Shown here piece after piece: positions 49,038 through 58,151 of a DNA stretch of 64,000 nucleotides. The stretch is from Cellvibrionales bacterium. Lineage in GTDB: Bacteria > Pseudomonadota > Gammaproteobacteria > Pseudomonadales > JAHEIH01. Location of the stretch: positions 421,530 through 485,529 of the forward strand of contig JAHEIH010000026.1 of NCBI GenBank assembly GCA_024639455.1. The letters are read 5' to 3'. The notes below the pieces were generated by a model. The model was not told the DNA's origin and searched no databases. It was given only the letters and a program-made list of their open reading frames with translations. How positions within the stretch are numbered: the first letter of the stretch is position 1; the number at the start of each line of letters is the position of its first letter. The position numbers and the translations under genes were made by a program.

Positions 49038-49763
49038 ATGACGTTTCAAGATCACAAAGGAAGTCACATTTCGGAGCAGTTCGACAACGATCTGCGTAAA
49101 GTTACCAGCCACATGATGGAAATGGGTGGCATCGTCGAGCAGCAAGTTGAGCGCGCTATCACTGCCTTGGTAGAAGGCGACGGCGATGGTGCCGACCAGA
49201 TTATTGAGCGTGATAAGTCGATCAATAATATGGAAATTGTCATCGACGAAGAGTGCACCAATATCATCGCGCGGCGTCAACCCGCGGCGGGCGATTTACG
49301 CTTGGTGGTGTCTATTTCTAAAACCGTCGCCGACCTCGAGCGAATCGGTGATGAAGCTAGCCGCATTGCGAAAATGGCGTTGTCATTGAGCGAAGCTGAT
49401 GGGGACTCGCCTCGTGGCTACGTAGAAGTGCGCCACATCGGCAACATGGTCAAGCAAATGGTGCACGATGCGCTGGACGCCTTTATCCGTCTTGATGTCG
49501 ATGCCGCGGTGACCGTGGCCGGCAAGGATAAGGAAGTGGATCGCGAATACGGTTCAGCCATGCGCGAACTGGTGACTTACATGATGGAAGATCCGCGTAC
49601 CATTGGCCGCGTGATGGATGTGATTTGGTCGCTGCGTGCCCTGGAGCGCATCGGCGATCACGCCCGGAACATCGCCGAACACGTGGTGTACACCGTGTTA
49701 GGACGCGATGTACGCCACACATCGGTCAGTGATATGCGCGACGCTGTTGAGCGCCAGCGTTAA
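49038..49763 (+). CDS. phoU: Phosphate signalling protein PhoU
   Basis: 241 residues, all-helical, two PhoU repeats. Metal-binding motifs are DEECTNIIARRQPAAGDLR and LERIGDEASRIAKMA in the first half, with LERIGDHARNIAEHVVYTV in the second. It links Pst occupancy to PhoR and limits phosphate uptake. Last gene of the pst operon; ends at a hairpin before convergent nadC. Confidence 0.96.
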   Translation: MTFQDHKGSHISEQFDNDLRKVTSHMMEMGGIVEQQVERAITALVEGDGDGADQIIERDKSINNMEIVIDEECTNIIARRQPAAGDLRLVVSISKTVADLERIGDEASRIAKMALSLSEADGDSPRGYVEVRHIGNMVKQMVHDALDAFIRLDVDAAVTVAGKDKEVDREYGSAMRELVTYMMEDPRTIGRVMDVIWSLRALERIGDHARNIAEHVVYTVLGRDVRHTSVSDMRDAVERQR

Positions 49764-49770
49764 TTGACTT

Positions 49771-49805
49771 CGCCTGGCGATGGGCTAATCGCCCATGGTC
49801 AGGCG
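49771..49805. terminator. Hairpin between convergent phoU and nadC
   Basis: CGCCTG and CAGGCG enclose ATGGGC-TAATC-GCCCAT, a nested dyad that includes the nadC stop codon region. There is no T-run on either strand, so it is at most a weak bidirectional terminator. Confidence 0.45.
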
Positions 49806-50630
49806 CATCGAAAGATCGACCGCCTGGCAATCCTTGGTCAGCGTGCCAATCGAGATATAGTCCACGCCGGTTTCGGCAATGCCCAATAATGTTTTTTCCG
49901 TTACGCCACCCGAGGCTTCCAGTTTGGAGCTGCCGGCGTTTTCTGCCACGGCCGTGCGCATGTCCTCTAAACTGAAGTTGTCCAGCATGATGATGTCGGC
50001 GCCAGCTTTGAGTGCAATGCGGAATTCTTCCAGTGACTCGGTCTCTACTTCTACCGGTTTGCCGGGTTCGTTGCGGCGTGCTGTGCTGATCGCTGCTTCG
50101 ATACCACCGCAGGCCATGATGTGGTTTTCTTTAATTAAAAACGCGTCGTATAGGCCGATGCGGTGGTTGTGGCAGCCGCCGCAGGTGACGGCGAATTTTT
50201 GGGCAATACGTAGGCCGGGAATCGTTTTGCGGGTATCGAGCAACTTGACGGGGGTGCCTGCCACGATGTTGGCGTAGTAGGCACAATGCGTGGCCGTGCC
50301 AGACAACAATTGCAAAAAGTTGAGTGCAGCGCGTTCGCCGGTTAACAATGCACGGGCATTGCCTTCCAATTCATACAGGCACTGGTTGGGTTGTACGCGA
50401 TCGCCATCCTCTACGTGCCAAGTCACTACCACCTCTGGGTCGACTTGTCGGAATACCTCATTCACCCAAGCCACACCTGCAATAACCGCTGCGTCGCGAG
50501 AAATAATGCGCGCGTGAGCTGTACTGTCTACGCCGATCAACTGGGCGGTGATATCTCCGCTGCCGATGTCTTCGGCGAGGGCGATACGAACGTTATCGAC
50601 GATGGCTTGCTGTAGGGTGTTGGCGTCCAT
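49785..50630 (-). CDS. nadC: Nicotinate-nucleotide pyrophosphorylase (carboxylating)
   Basis: 281 residues. Quinolinate/PRPP-binding motifs are [55 protein letters not shown] and [20 protein letters not shown]. It converts quinolinate and PRPP to nicotinate mononucleotide in NAD synthesis. It is divergent from ampD, the usual nadC-ampD arrangement in gammaproteobacteria. Confidence 0.96.
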   Translation of the reverse strand: MDANTLQQAIVDNVRIALAEDIGSGDITAQLIGVDSTAHARIISRDAAVIAGVAWVNEVFRQVDPEVVVTWHVEDGDRVQPNQCLYELEGNARALLTGERAALNFLQLLSGTATHCAYYANIVAGTPVKLLDTRKTIPGLRIAQKFAVTCGGCHNHRIGLYDAFLIKENHIMACGGIEAAISTARRNEPGKPVEVETESLEEFRIALKAGADIIMLDNFSLEDMRTAVAENAGSSKLEASGGVTEKTLLGIAETGVDYISIGTLTKDCQAVDLSMRLTMGD

Positions 50631-50720
50631 GGTGCTGCTCTATTACGTAAAAGCGCCATTGTAGCAGTAAGCCGCTAGCAGGAGCTATCGCATCGCTGCA
50701 CGAGCGAGTAGACTTACAGC

Positions 50721-51278
50721 ATGATTCAAAACCATCTTCTGACAGCGGCGCGCTTTGTGCCGTCCCCCAATGCGAACGCTCGCCCCGAGGGTGTGGCGAT
50801 AGATCTCATTGTGATTCACAACATTAGCTTGCCAGCGGGCTGTTTTGGCACGCCCTATGTCGAGCAGCTGTTTTGCAATACCTTAGATTGTCAGGCGGAT
50901 CCGAGTTTTGCCGATTTGCAGGGCTTAGAAGTGTCTTCTCACTTGCTGATTCGTCGCGACGGTGAGGTGGTGCAGTTTGTGCCTTTTGATCAACGCGCTT
51001 GGCACGCTGGGGTGTCTTGTTTCGAGGGGCGTGAAGGCTGCAACGATTTCAGTATTGGTATTGAATTGGAAGGCGATGATCATACACCCTACACCGATCG
51101 ACAGTACCAAATGCTGGCCAATGTGGTAGCAGAATTACTGCAGGACTACGCGATTCCCGCGACGAATATTACGGGTCACTGTGATATTGCCCCAAATAGG
51201 AAAACCGACCCAGGGCCGGTTTTTCAATGGGATAGGCTGCGCCGAGATTTAGCGCAGCGAGGCATCCAACAAGATTAG
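50721..51278 (+). CDS. ampD: 1,6-anhydro-N-acetylmuramyl-L-alanine amidase
   Basis: 185 residues, an Amidase_2 domain without signal peptide, so cytosolic. Zinc ligands are the His in DLIVIHNISLP, the His and Asp of TGHCDIAPNRKTDPG; FSIGIELEGDD is also typical. It cleaves the peptide from anhydro-muropeptides imported by AmpG (also in this window) and so keeps AmpR-type beta-lactamase induction low. Normally followed by ampE; here a porin and a ketone-body module intervene. Its stop interlocks with that of the porin (TTAG). Confidence 0.95.
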   Translation: MIQNHLLTAARFVPSPNANARPEGVAIDLIVIHNISLPAGCFGTPYVEQLFCNTLDCQADPSFADLQGLEVSSHLLIRRDGEVVQFVPFDQRAWHAGVSCFEGREGCNDFSIGIELEGDDHTPYTDRQYQMLANVVAELLQDYAIPATNITGHCDIAPNRKTDPGPVFQWDRLRRDLAQRGIQQD

Positions 51279-52234
51279 AACTTGTGCTCGATACCTACAC
51301 CCAGGCTACGGAACTCTTTGCTTACGACGCCATCGAGGTTCTTTTCGAAGTCAGTGAACATCGCCAATACTTTGGTGCTCTTAGACAGTTTGTAATCAAC
51401 GCCCAGTGACAGCATTGAGGTGTCTTGGTCAACGAGATTGTCTGAGCCCGCTGAGTACTGTGCTTTCAGGGTGTAACCGCCATCCAGTTTGTAAGCCGCG
51501 CTGACGTGGTAACTATCGCGGTCGTATTCGCCCACGTAGCTGTCGCCTTCGCTCGCTTGTTGAATGAAACCACCCACTGTCAGCGTTTTGTTGGTGTAGT
51601 ACGCCATCACGCGAGTCAGGTTTAAGTAGTCTTTTTCAAAGCTGCCTGATTTCACGTTAACGTCTTGTGAAATACCCAACACGACATTGTCGCCTTTCCA
51701 GCTAGCAGACAGAGACATTGAGTCGGTGATGCCACTGTTGTCAGTCGTTTCATCGCCAATGAACATGACGTCGACAACCGTGTTGCTGAACTTAGGCGAG
51801 GTATAACGCAGTACGTTCTTGGCGCGTGTTTCACCTTCAATGACATTTTTGTAGTCACCGGTCATATCGTTGAACAGGTCTAACTTTTTAGACAGGTCTT
51901 TGGTTGGCGAATCGTGAATGCCGATAATCGCTTGGCCGAAACTGCCTTTCAAGCCTACGTAGGTGTTGCGCGCTTTCAGTTCGCTAGATTCGCCCGTCAG
52001 GTCAACTTCGCGTTCGATTTTGAAAACGGCTTTCAAACCGTTACCCAGATCTTCGCTGCCTTTGAAGCCGATACGAGAAGCATTGCTGTTGGTTTCGGTA
52101 ATGGTTTCTGAACCGTTGTCGTAGTTTTCGAGAGTAACAAAGCCTTTGCCGTAGATTTCCACGTCGGCGTTAGCTGCCGCAGACAGAGTTACCGCAGCCA
52201 GTGAAAGAGCGATGAATGATAGGTTGTTGCGCAT
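51275..52234 (-). CDS. Outer-membrane porin, Pho-regulated
   Basis: 319 residues. The signal peptide ends ANA/DVEIYGKGF, and the mature protein follows the Gram-negative general porin (Porin_4) pattern with alternating beta-strands (VKSGSFEKDYLNLTRVMAYYT) and C-terminal LGVGIEHKF ending in the outer-membrane Phe. Charged loops rich in Asp and Lys are present; ion choice cannot be predicted. A Pho box on the minus strand 50-70 bases upstream of the start implies induction by phosphate starvation, so it may admit phosphate like PhoE, OprP or OprO, an inference from the operator. Confidence 0.9.
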   Translation of the reverse strand: MRNNLSFIALSLAAVTLSAAANADVEIYGKGFVTLENYDNGSETITETNSNASRIGFKGSEDLGNGLKAVFKIEREVDLTGESSELKARNTYVGLKGSFGQAIIGIHDSPTKDLSKKLDLFNDMTGDYKNVIEGETRAKNVLRYTSPKFSNTVVDVMFIGDETTDNSGITDSMSLSASWKGDNVVLGISQDVNVKSGSFEKDYLNLTRVMAYYTNKTLTVGGFIQQASEGDSYVGEYDRDSYHVSAAYKLDGGYTLKAQYSAGSDNLVDQDTSMLSLGVDYKLSKSTKVLAMFTDFEKNLDGVVSKEFRSLGVGIEHKF

Positions 52235-52285
52235 GATTTGCGATCTCCAGTGTGTTCTAACTGGGGGGCACTATATGACGCTTAT

Positions 52286-52303
52286 ATGACAGTAATATTA
52301 CAT
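52286..52303 (-). promoter_or_regulatory. Pho box of the porin
   Basis: The minus strand reads ATGTAATATTACTGTCAT, identical in 17 of 18 bases to the Pho box of pstS at 43085. Additional single TGTCAT-like half sites lie upstream (about 52357 and 52315), which might extend it into tandem boxes. Confidence 0.8.
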
Positions 52304-52364
52304 TGAGTGAATAAATGACATTTTTTTAAAAAAATATGAAATTTTAATGGCACTAAAATGACAG

Positions 52365-53261
52365 TCAGGGCTTTTTCAGTTGCCCATACAGTATGTCATG
52401 CATCGCGCGTGTGGCGGCTGAAAGAGGGTGCTGCATGGGCAGGTGGATCCCCACCGCGTGGGTAATGTAGACATCGATAAGGTCCAGCGGTACCACGCCC
52501 TGGGAAATCATCGGTTGGCGGCACAAATTGGGTACGATCGATACGCCGACACCAGCGGCGACAAGTGCGCCCACGGTGGTGAGGTTCATGCATTCGATGC
52601 GCTGCGGTACCTGGTACTCGCCCGCCTCAAGGTAGGCTTCTACCCAACGGCGCGCGGCTGATTAACGGTTGAGGGTAATGAGCGGCGACGCTAATAGGGT
52701 GGCAAGATCGATCTTTCCCTGCGTGGCACAGGGGTGATGCGGAGCGACTACCGCGATAAAGGTGTCGTTAAACAGCGGCGTGAAACGGGTATTGCTGGGG
52801 CGATCGCTCTGAAAGGTCAGCCCCATATCGACTTGTTGTCGCTCCACTAGGTCGATGACATCTTCCATTACCACATCGCGCACACTCAGGTTGATATTGG
52901 GATGCTGTTGTTGAAAAACGGCTAAGCAAGGCGGTAGGGCGTGGCTGGCAAACGACGGCATGGCCGCCACGGTCAAGCTGCCTCGCTCGAGAGTCATGCG
53001 CTGCTGCAGTTTATCGAGGCTGTCTTCCCATTCGCGCAGCAGGTTTTTCGCCACCGGTAAAAAGTACTGCCCCTCGGGGGTGAGGGTGACCCGACGCTGG
53101 CGCCGCTCGAATAGCTTGCCACCGATCTCGTCTTCCAAATTCTTAATGGCGGAACTGAGCGCAGGTGGCGTGACGTTGAGCAATTGGCTGGCCTCGGCGA
53201 AAGAACTAACCTCGGCTGCAACGACGAAAAACTGCAGTTGGCGGCGGGATATATTGTTCAA
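52365..53261 (-). pseudogene. LysR-family regulator interrupted by one stop codon
   Basis: The reading frame would give 298 residues, the normal LysR length, with an N-terminal HTH (FFVVAAEVSSFAEASQLLNV, PPALSSAIKNLEDEIGGKLF) and a substrate-binding domain. After SPLITLNR an in-frame TAA (plus-strand TTA at 52662-52664) interrupts it; translation then continues in the same frame SAARRWVEAYLEAGEYQVPQ and ends normally. Reading TAA as CAA (Gln) would restore the protein. It lies divergently upstream of the acetoacetyl-CoA synthetase gene, its likely target. Product as it stands: 199 residues lacking part of the effector domain. A sequencing error is an alternative. Confidence 0.88.
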
Positions 53262-53292
53262 AATAATTTACCAATTAATAAATTAATTAAAA

Positions 53293-53320
53293 TTTACTTA
53301 TCTATTGGCTCTTTTACAAT
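53293..53320 (+). promoter_or_regulatory. Likely promoter of the acetoacetyl-CoA synthetase gene
   Basis: TTTACT and TACAAT separated by 16 bases, about 28 bases before the ATG, in an AT-rich divergent region (53262-53300) with repeated ATTAAT elements that could hold a LysR operator. Only moderate match to the sigma-70 consensus. Confidence 0.5.
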
Positions 53321-53347
53321 ACATGCAACACATTTACGGAGACTCCC

Positions 53348-55297
53348 ATGAGCGAACAGCCCCTTTGGACCCCATCGGCTGAGCGAATTGCAGCCGCTAA
53401 CATGACCCGCTTTGTGGCCGAAAAATTGGCTGGTGAGCTACCCGCCGACGCCAGTTATGCGCAGTTACACCAGTGGTCGATCGACAACCCCGAGGCGTTT
53501 TGGCAGGCCATTTTGGAATGGAGCGACATCACTTTCAGTGGCGACTATTCGCGGGTGTTGACCCTCGGCGAGCGTTTCATTGACAGTCGCTGGTTTGAAG
53601 GCATGCAGCTGAACTTTGCCGAAAACCTGCTGCGTCGTCGTGACAACCACCCCGCTTTGATCGCCTATCTAGAAAACGGCGAGCGTCGTCAGCTTAGTTA
53701 CAACGACCTTTACGCGCAGGTGTCATCGTTGGCGCAAGCACTGAAGGCTATGGGTGTTAAGCCCGGCGACCGCGTTGCCGCATGGACGCCCAACGTGCCC
53801 GAAACCGTGGTGGGTATGTTAGCGGCGGTGAGTTTGGGCGCGACCTGGTCATCGTGCTCGCCTGATTTCGGCGTCAACGGCGTGTTCGATCGTTTTGGTC
53901 AAATTGAACCCAAAGTACTGTTTGCCAGCGACGGTTATTACTACAACGGCAAGTCCATCGACTGCCGTCCGCGTTTGCAGGAAATCGTCGATCGTATCGA
54001 CTCCATCGAGCATGTGGTGTTGATCGAAACCACGGGCAATGGCTGGATCGACAACGACAAGGTGGTGGCCTTTGGCGCCATGTTAAAGCAATACCCCGCG
54101 GGCGATATCGACTTTGTCCATATGCCCTTCAATCATCCGCTGTACATCATGTATTCATCGGGCACCACCGGTAAGCCCAAGTGTATTGTGCACGGCGCTG
54201 GCGGTACTTTATTGCAGCACTGCAAAGAGCAAAGCCTGCATTGCGACATCGGCCCTGAGGATGTGGTCTTTTGGTTTACCACCTGCGGTTGGATGATGTG
54301 GAACTGGTTGGTCAGTGGCCTTGCTCAAGGCGCGACCTTGGTTCTTTACGATGGCAGCCCGTTTTACCCAGAGAATAAAGTGCTGCTCGACATCGCTGAG
54401 CGCGAGCGCTTCACCATTTTTGGCACCAGCGCTAAATATATTGCCGCGCTGGAAAAAGAGGGCTTAAAACCTCGCGAAAGCCACGACTTGAGTTCGGTGG
54501 TTAGCGTCATGTCGACCGGTTCGCCATTGAGCCATGAAAGCTTCCGCTACATCTACCGCGACTTCAAAGAAGATGTTTGTCTGTCATCGGTATCGGGTGG
54601 CACTGATATCATTTCTTGCTTCGTGCCTGGTAGCCCGACTCTGCCCGTGTGGGAAGGGGAGATTCAGTGTAAGGGCCTCGGCATGGCGGTGGAATGCTGG
54701 AATGACGCCGGCCAACATGTGGTGGGCGAAAAGGCTGAGTTAGTGTGTGTGAAGCCCTTCCCCTGTATGCCAGTTAGTTTTTGGAATGACCCCGCTGACG
54801 AGCGCTTCCTAGACGCCTATTTCGGTATCTACCCCAATGTGTGGGCACAGGGTGACTTTGCCGAAGAAACGATTCACCAAGGCATGATTATCCACGGTCG
54901 TTCGGATGCCATTCTTAACCCCGGTGGCGTGCGTATCGGCACCGCCGAGATCTACCGCCAAGTTCAAAAGGTAGAGGAGGTCATCGACTGCCTATGTATT
55001 GGGCAGGACTGGGAAGACGACACGCGCGTGGTATTGTTCGTGATGCTGCGTGACGGCTTGGTATTGGACGATGCGCTACAGGCTACGATTCGTCAGACGA
55101 TTCGCGCCGAGACCACCCCGCGCCACGTGCCGAGCAAGATCATTGCGGTGGCGGATATTCCCCGCACCATCAGCGGCAAAATCGTCGAGTTGGCGGTGCG
55201 CAATGTCGTGCACGGCCGCCCTGTGAAAAATACCGAGGCGTTGGCTAACCCCGAAGCCCTAGAACACTATAAAGATCTGCCTGAGTTGGCAGTATAA
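53348..55297 (+). CDS. Acetoacetyl-CoA synthetase
   Basis: 649 residues, the size of acetoacetate-CoA ligases. AMP-binding motifs are YIMYSSGTTGKPKCIVHGAG, SVSGGTDIISCFV, IIHGRSDAILNPGGVRIG and the adenylation lysine in PRTISGKIVELAV near the C-terminus. N-terminal NFAENLLRRRDNHPALI is specific to this branch. It activates acetoacetate with ATP, feeding the thiolase gene 14 bases downstream, which splits acetoacetyl-CoA into two acetyl-CoA. CGGAG precedes the ATG. Probably controlled by the divergent LysR, now interrupted. Confidence 0.92.
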   Translation: MSEQPLWTPSAERIAAANMTRFVAEKLAGELPADASYAQLHQWSIDNPEAFWQAILEWSDITFSGDYSRVLTLGERFIDSRWFEGMQLNFAENLLRRRDNHPALIAYLENGERRQLSYNDLYAQVSSLAQALKAMGVKPGDRVAAWTPNVPETVVGMLAAVSLGATWSSCSPDFGVNGVFDRFGQIEPKVLFASDGYYYNGKSIDCRPRLQEIVDRIDSIEHVVLIETTGNGWIDNDKVVAFGAMLKQYPAGDIDFVHMPFNHPLYIMYSSGTTGKPKCIVHGAGGTLLQHCKEQSLHCDIGPEDVVFWFTTCGWMMWNWLVSGLAQGATLVLYDGSPFYPENKVLLDIAERERFTIFGTSAKYIAALEKEGLKPRESHDLSSVVSVMSTGSPLSHESFRYIYRDFKEDVCLSSVSGGTDIISCFVPGSPTLPVWEGEIQCKGLGMAVECWNDAGQHVVGEKAELVCVKPFPCMPVSFWNDPADERFLDAYFGIYPNVWAQGDFAEETIHQGMIIHGRSDAILNPGGVRIGTAEIYRQVQKVEEVIDCLCIGQDWEDDTRVVLFVMLRDGLVLDDALQATIRQTIRAETTPRHVPSKIIAVADIPRTISGKIVELAVRNVVHGRPVKNTEALANPEALEHYKDLPELAV

Positions 55298-55311
55298 GAA
55301 AGGAAACAGAC

Positions 55312-56493
55312 ATGACAAACAATGTAGTAGTACTGAGTGCCGTACGTTCGGCGATTGGTGGTTTTGGCGGCGCGCTAAGCGGTATCGAGCCAGCCGAATT
55401 GGCCGGCCAAGTGATGGCCGAAGCGATTACGCGTTCTGGTGTGGATGCCCAGACCTATGACTACGTCACCGTGGGCAATGTACTGCCCACCGACAGCCGC
55501 TTTGCTTACGTGGCGCGTGTCGCATCGATTCAGGCCGGCCTGAGTATGGATAGCGTAGCCATGGGCGTTAATCGCTTGTGCGGCTCGGGTCTGCAAGCCA
55601 TCGTCAGTAGCGCCCAGCAAATCGAATTGGGTCAGACCAACTTCGCTATCGGCGGCGGCGTGGAAGTCATGTCGCGCGCCGGTTACATGTCGACCGCGAT
55701 GCGCGGCGGTGCGCGCATGGGAAATAGCCAAATGATCGACCTGATGATGGCGGGTTTGACTGATCCCTTTGATGCGGTACACATGGGCATGACAGCAGAG
55801 AATTTAGCCGACAAATGGGATATTAGCCGTGAAGAGCAAGACGCCTTTGCTGCCGAATCACACCGCCGCGCGGCGGCCGCGGTTGAGGCCGGTTACTTCG
55901 ACGAGCAAATCGTGCCCGTGACACTGAAAACGCGTAAGGGTGAGGTGCTGTTCGACAAAGACGAGCACATTAAACCCGGCACCACTACAGAAAGCCTGGC
56001 AGGTCTGCGCCCCGCCTTCAAAAAAGACGGCAGCGTGACTGCGGGCAACGCCTCTGGCATTAACGATGGCGCGGCGTTTGTTACGCTGGCTAATGAAGAA
56101 ATCGCAAAACAACAAGGATTGAAGCCGCTGGCTCGACTGGTGGGCTACTCGGTAAAAGGCGTTGAAAACCACATCATGGGTGAGGGCCCAATTCCCGCGT
56201 GTAGCGCCGTGTTGGCCAATACCGGTTTGTCCATCGCCCAAATGGATGTTATTGAATCCAACGAAGCGTTTGCTGCTCAGGCGTTGACCGTGTCAAAGCA
56301 GCTCGGTCTTGATCCCGTCAAAGTGAACCCCAACGGCGGTGCGATTGCCTTGGGTCACCCCGTTGGTGCCACCGGCGGTTACATTACCACCAAGGCGATT
56401 TACGAATTGCACCGCACTGGCGGTCAGTATGCACTGGTGACCATGTGTATTGGTGGGGGGCAGGGTATAGCGGCCATCTTCGAACGCTTGTAA
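55312..56493 (+). CDS. Acetyl-CoA acetyltransferase (thiolase)
   Basis: 393 residues. The nucleophilic Cys90 is in VNRLCGSGLQAIVSS; the second site has His in GGAIALGHPVGATGG and Cys in MCIGGGQGIAAIFE. It reversibly joins two acetyl-CoA into acetoacetyl-CoA; with the upstream synthetase the direction is probably degradative (ketone-body use), but a biosynthetic PHB role is not excluded, as no phaB or phaC is nearby. Likely an operon with the synthetase. Confidence 0.93.
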   Translation: MTNNVVVLSAVRSAIGGFGGALSGIEPAELAGQVMAEAITRSGVDAQTYDYVTVGNVLPTDSRFAYVARVASIQAGLSMDSVAMGVNRLCGSGLQAIVSSAQQIELGQTNFAIGGGVEVMSRAGYMSTAMRGGARMGNSQMIDLMMAGLTDPFDAVHMGMTAENLADKWDISREEQDAFAAESHRRAAAAVEAGYFDEQIVPVTLKTRKGEVLFDKDEHIKPGTTTESLAGLRPAFKKDGSVTAGNASGINDGAAFVTLANEEIAKQQGLKPLARLVGYSVKGVENHIMGEGPIPACSAVLANTGLSIAQMDVIESNEAFAAQALTVSKQLGLDPVKVNPNGGAIALGHPVGATGGYITTKAIYELHRTGGQYALVTMCIGGGQGIAAIFERL

Positions 56494-56526
56494 TCGAAGC
56501 TGGCTGCGTGGCTATTGCTTCGTTGT

Positions 56527-56584
56527 GGTTCACTTTTAATCTCGTCATTTAGCATCGACTAAACTCCTCGCTTAAAAGTGAACC
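56527..56584. repeat. 13-bp inverted repeat with nested stem
   Basis: GGTTCACTTTTAA and TTAAAAGTGAACC are perfect arms 32 bases apart; inside them TTTAG and CTAAA form a smaller stem around CATCGA. It is in the 204-base gap between the thiolase and ampE. No T-run follows. The shape suggests a small palindromic repeat (MITE-like or REP-like), or a terminator of the thiolase operon. Confidence 0.6.
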
Positions 56585-56697
56585 CCGCCTCGCACTAGCT
56601 GCCTCGCCGACGCTTCTTGTTCCAATATCGCAACTTCTGGCTAGTCATTCGCCCGCATTGGACTTATTATAATTCTTACCATAATAAGGAACCGCCC

Positions 56698-57531
56698 ATG
56701 AGCTTCATTAGTGTCGTCATCGTCTTTGTCATTCTGCAGGTGTGGGGCAGTGTTAAGCCCGTGCAGCACGACGGCTGGCTGGGTCAAGTGCGCGAGGCAG
56801 CCAAGGCGGTGCTCGGTCATGAAAAACAAAGCTACGGCGTGGTGCTCTTCCCACCGTTGATTCTCGGCGTTGTCGTATTGCTTATTGGCGACTGGTTGTT
56901 TGGTTTGGTTGGTTTGCTGATCTATGCCCTCATACTCATGTACAGCCTGGGCCGCGGTGATCTGACAGCTGAACTCAACCGCTATTTGGATGCCTGGCAG
57001 CGTGGCGATAAGCAGGCTGACACGTACATCGCTAAGGAATGGGGTTGCGAATTGCCCGACGACTTAGACGAAGACAGTCTCAATCAGCAGTTGCGTCAGC
57101 GGTTTCTCTATCGTTCGCTGGAGCGTTGGTTTGCCGTGCTATTTTGGTTTGTGTTGTTGGGTCCTTCGGGAGCCTTGTTGTATCGCCTGTGCCGCTTAGA
57201 GCAGGATCGCGGTATGGAGATCATGGCACCTTGGGTACATGTTTTGGAATGGGCACCGGTGCGTTTACTGGGTTTGGCGTTTGGTCTAGTGGGCGACTTT
57301 AGCAACACCATCAATCGCTGGCGTCGCGATGTGCTAGAAACCGATGTGGCGTCGGATGCCTTGTGCGATGATTACGCCGCTGCTTCGTTGCGATTGGGCT
57401 CGAGCGGTGTGAGCGACAGCGATTTAGATAGGCGCAGCAGCGTAATCATCGAGTGGTCAGAGGTGCAGAATTTAGTGCACCGCGCGGTGGTGGTTTGGCT
57501 AATAGCCATTGCCATCTTGCAAATTATCTAG
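56698..57531 (+). CDS. ampE: AmpE-like inner-membrane protein
   Basis: 277 residues from ATG 56698, with AAGGA seven bases upstream. Four membrane segments (for example FISVVIVFVILQVWGSV, LILGVVVLLIGDWLFGLVG, WFAVLFWFVLLGPSGALLY) and conserved LNRYLDAWQRGDK and RSLERWFAVLFWF match AmpE/CobD-like proteins. Its role in beta-lactamase signalling is poorly understood. Usually it follows ampD directly; here they are 5.4 kb apart. Stops interlock with the convergent adenosyltransferase (CTAG, 57528-57531). Confidence 0.88.
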   Translation: MSFISVVIVFVILQVWGSVKPVQHDGWLGQVREAAKAVLGHEKQSYGVVLFPPLILGVVVLLIGDWLFGLVGLLIYALILMYSLGRGDLTAELNRYLDAWQRGDKQADTYIAKEWGCELPDDLDEDSLNQQLRQRFLYRSLERWFAVLFWFVLLGPSGALLYRLCRLEQDRGMEIMAPWVHVLEWAPVRLLGLAFGLVGDFSNTINRWRRDVLETDVASDALCDDYAAASLRLGSSGVSDSDLDRRSSVIIEWSEVQNLVHRAVVVWLIAIAILQII

Positions 57532-58082
57532 TCCTGACCGCGCTTAGAATCCCATAGAATTTCATCGCCGCCATTGGCTCGAGCAATGGCGCGCGCCATC
57601 ACAAACATCAAATCTGACAAGCGGTTAAGGTAAAGCGACGCCTCGTGATTGACCGTTTCCGCCTTGGATAAGCTCACCAAGCTACGCTCGGCGCGGCGAC
57701 ATATGGCGCGGGCCATGTGGCATTGTGCGGCGGCTTTGCTGCCGCCAGGCAAGATGAAGTTTTTCAGCGGTGGTAGGTCAGCATTGATCTCGTCTAGCGC
57801 GTTTTCAATGGCTTCGACGTGGCCTTCTTGGATAAGGGTAAAGCCGGGGATGGATAACTCGCCGCCTAAATCAAATAGATCGTGCTGAATGCCGCGCAAC
57901 AGCTTCATGTAGAGATCGTCCTCAAGGTATTCAATCAACAACCCCACTGTGCAATTTAACTCATCGATGTTACCGATGGCTTCCATGCGGGCGTGGTCTT
58001 TAGCAATGCGCTCGCCGTTGCCGAGCCCAGTGGTGCCGTCGTCACCGGTTTTGGTGTAAATCTTTGAAAGGCGGTTACCCAT
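57528..58082 (-). CDS. ATP:cob(I)alamin adenosyltransferase, PduO type
   Basis: 184 residues from ATG 58082 (GAGG six bases before it). The N-terminal [20 protein letters not shown] binds [16 protein letters not shown], and [16 protein letters not shown] plus [14 protein letters not shown] complete the helical bundle. It makes adenosylcobalamin from cob(I)alamin and ATP. No B12-dependent enzyme is in the window. Confidence 0.93.
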   Translation of the reverse strand: MGNRLSKIYTKTGDDGTTGLGNGERIAKDHARMEAIGNIDELNCTVGLLIEYLEDDLYMKLLRGIQHDLFDLGGELSIPGFTLIQEGHVEAIENALDEINADLPPLKNFILPGGSKAAAQCHMARAICRRAERSLVSLSKAETVNHEASLYLNRLSDLMFVMARAIARANGGDEILWDSKRGQD

Positions 58083-58151
58083 GTTGATCCTCATCTCGCA
58101 TGCCGTTGGGGCTGTGCTATTATGCGGCTTTTACCTGTTGGAGTAAAAGTT

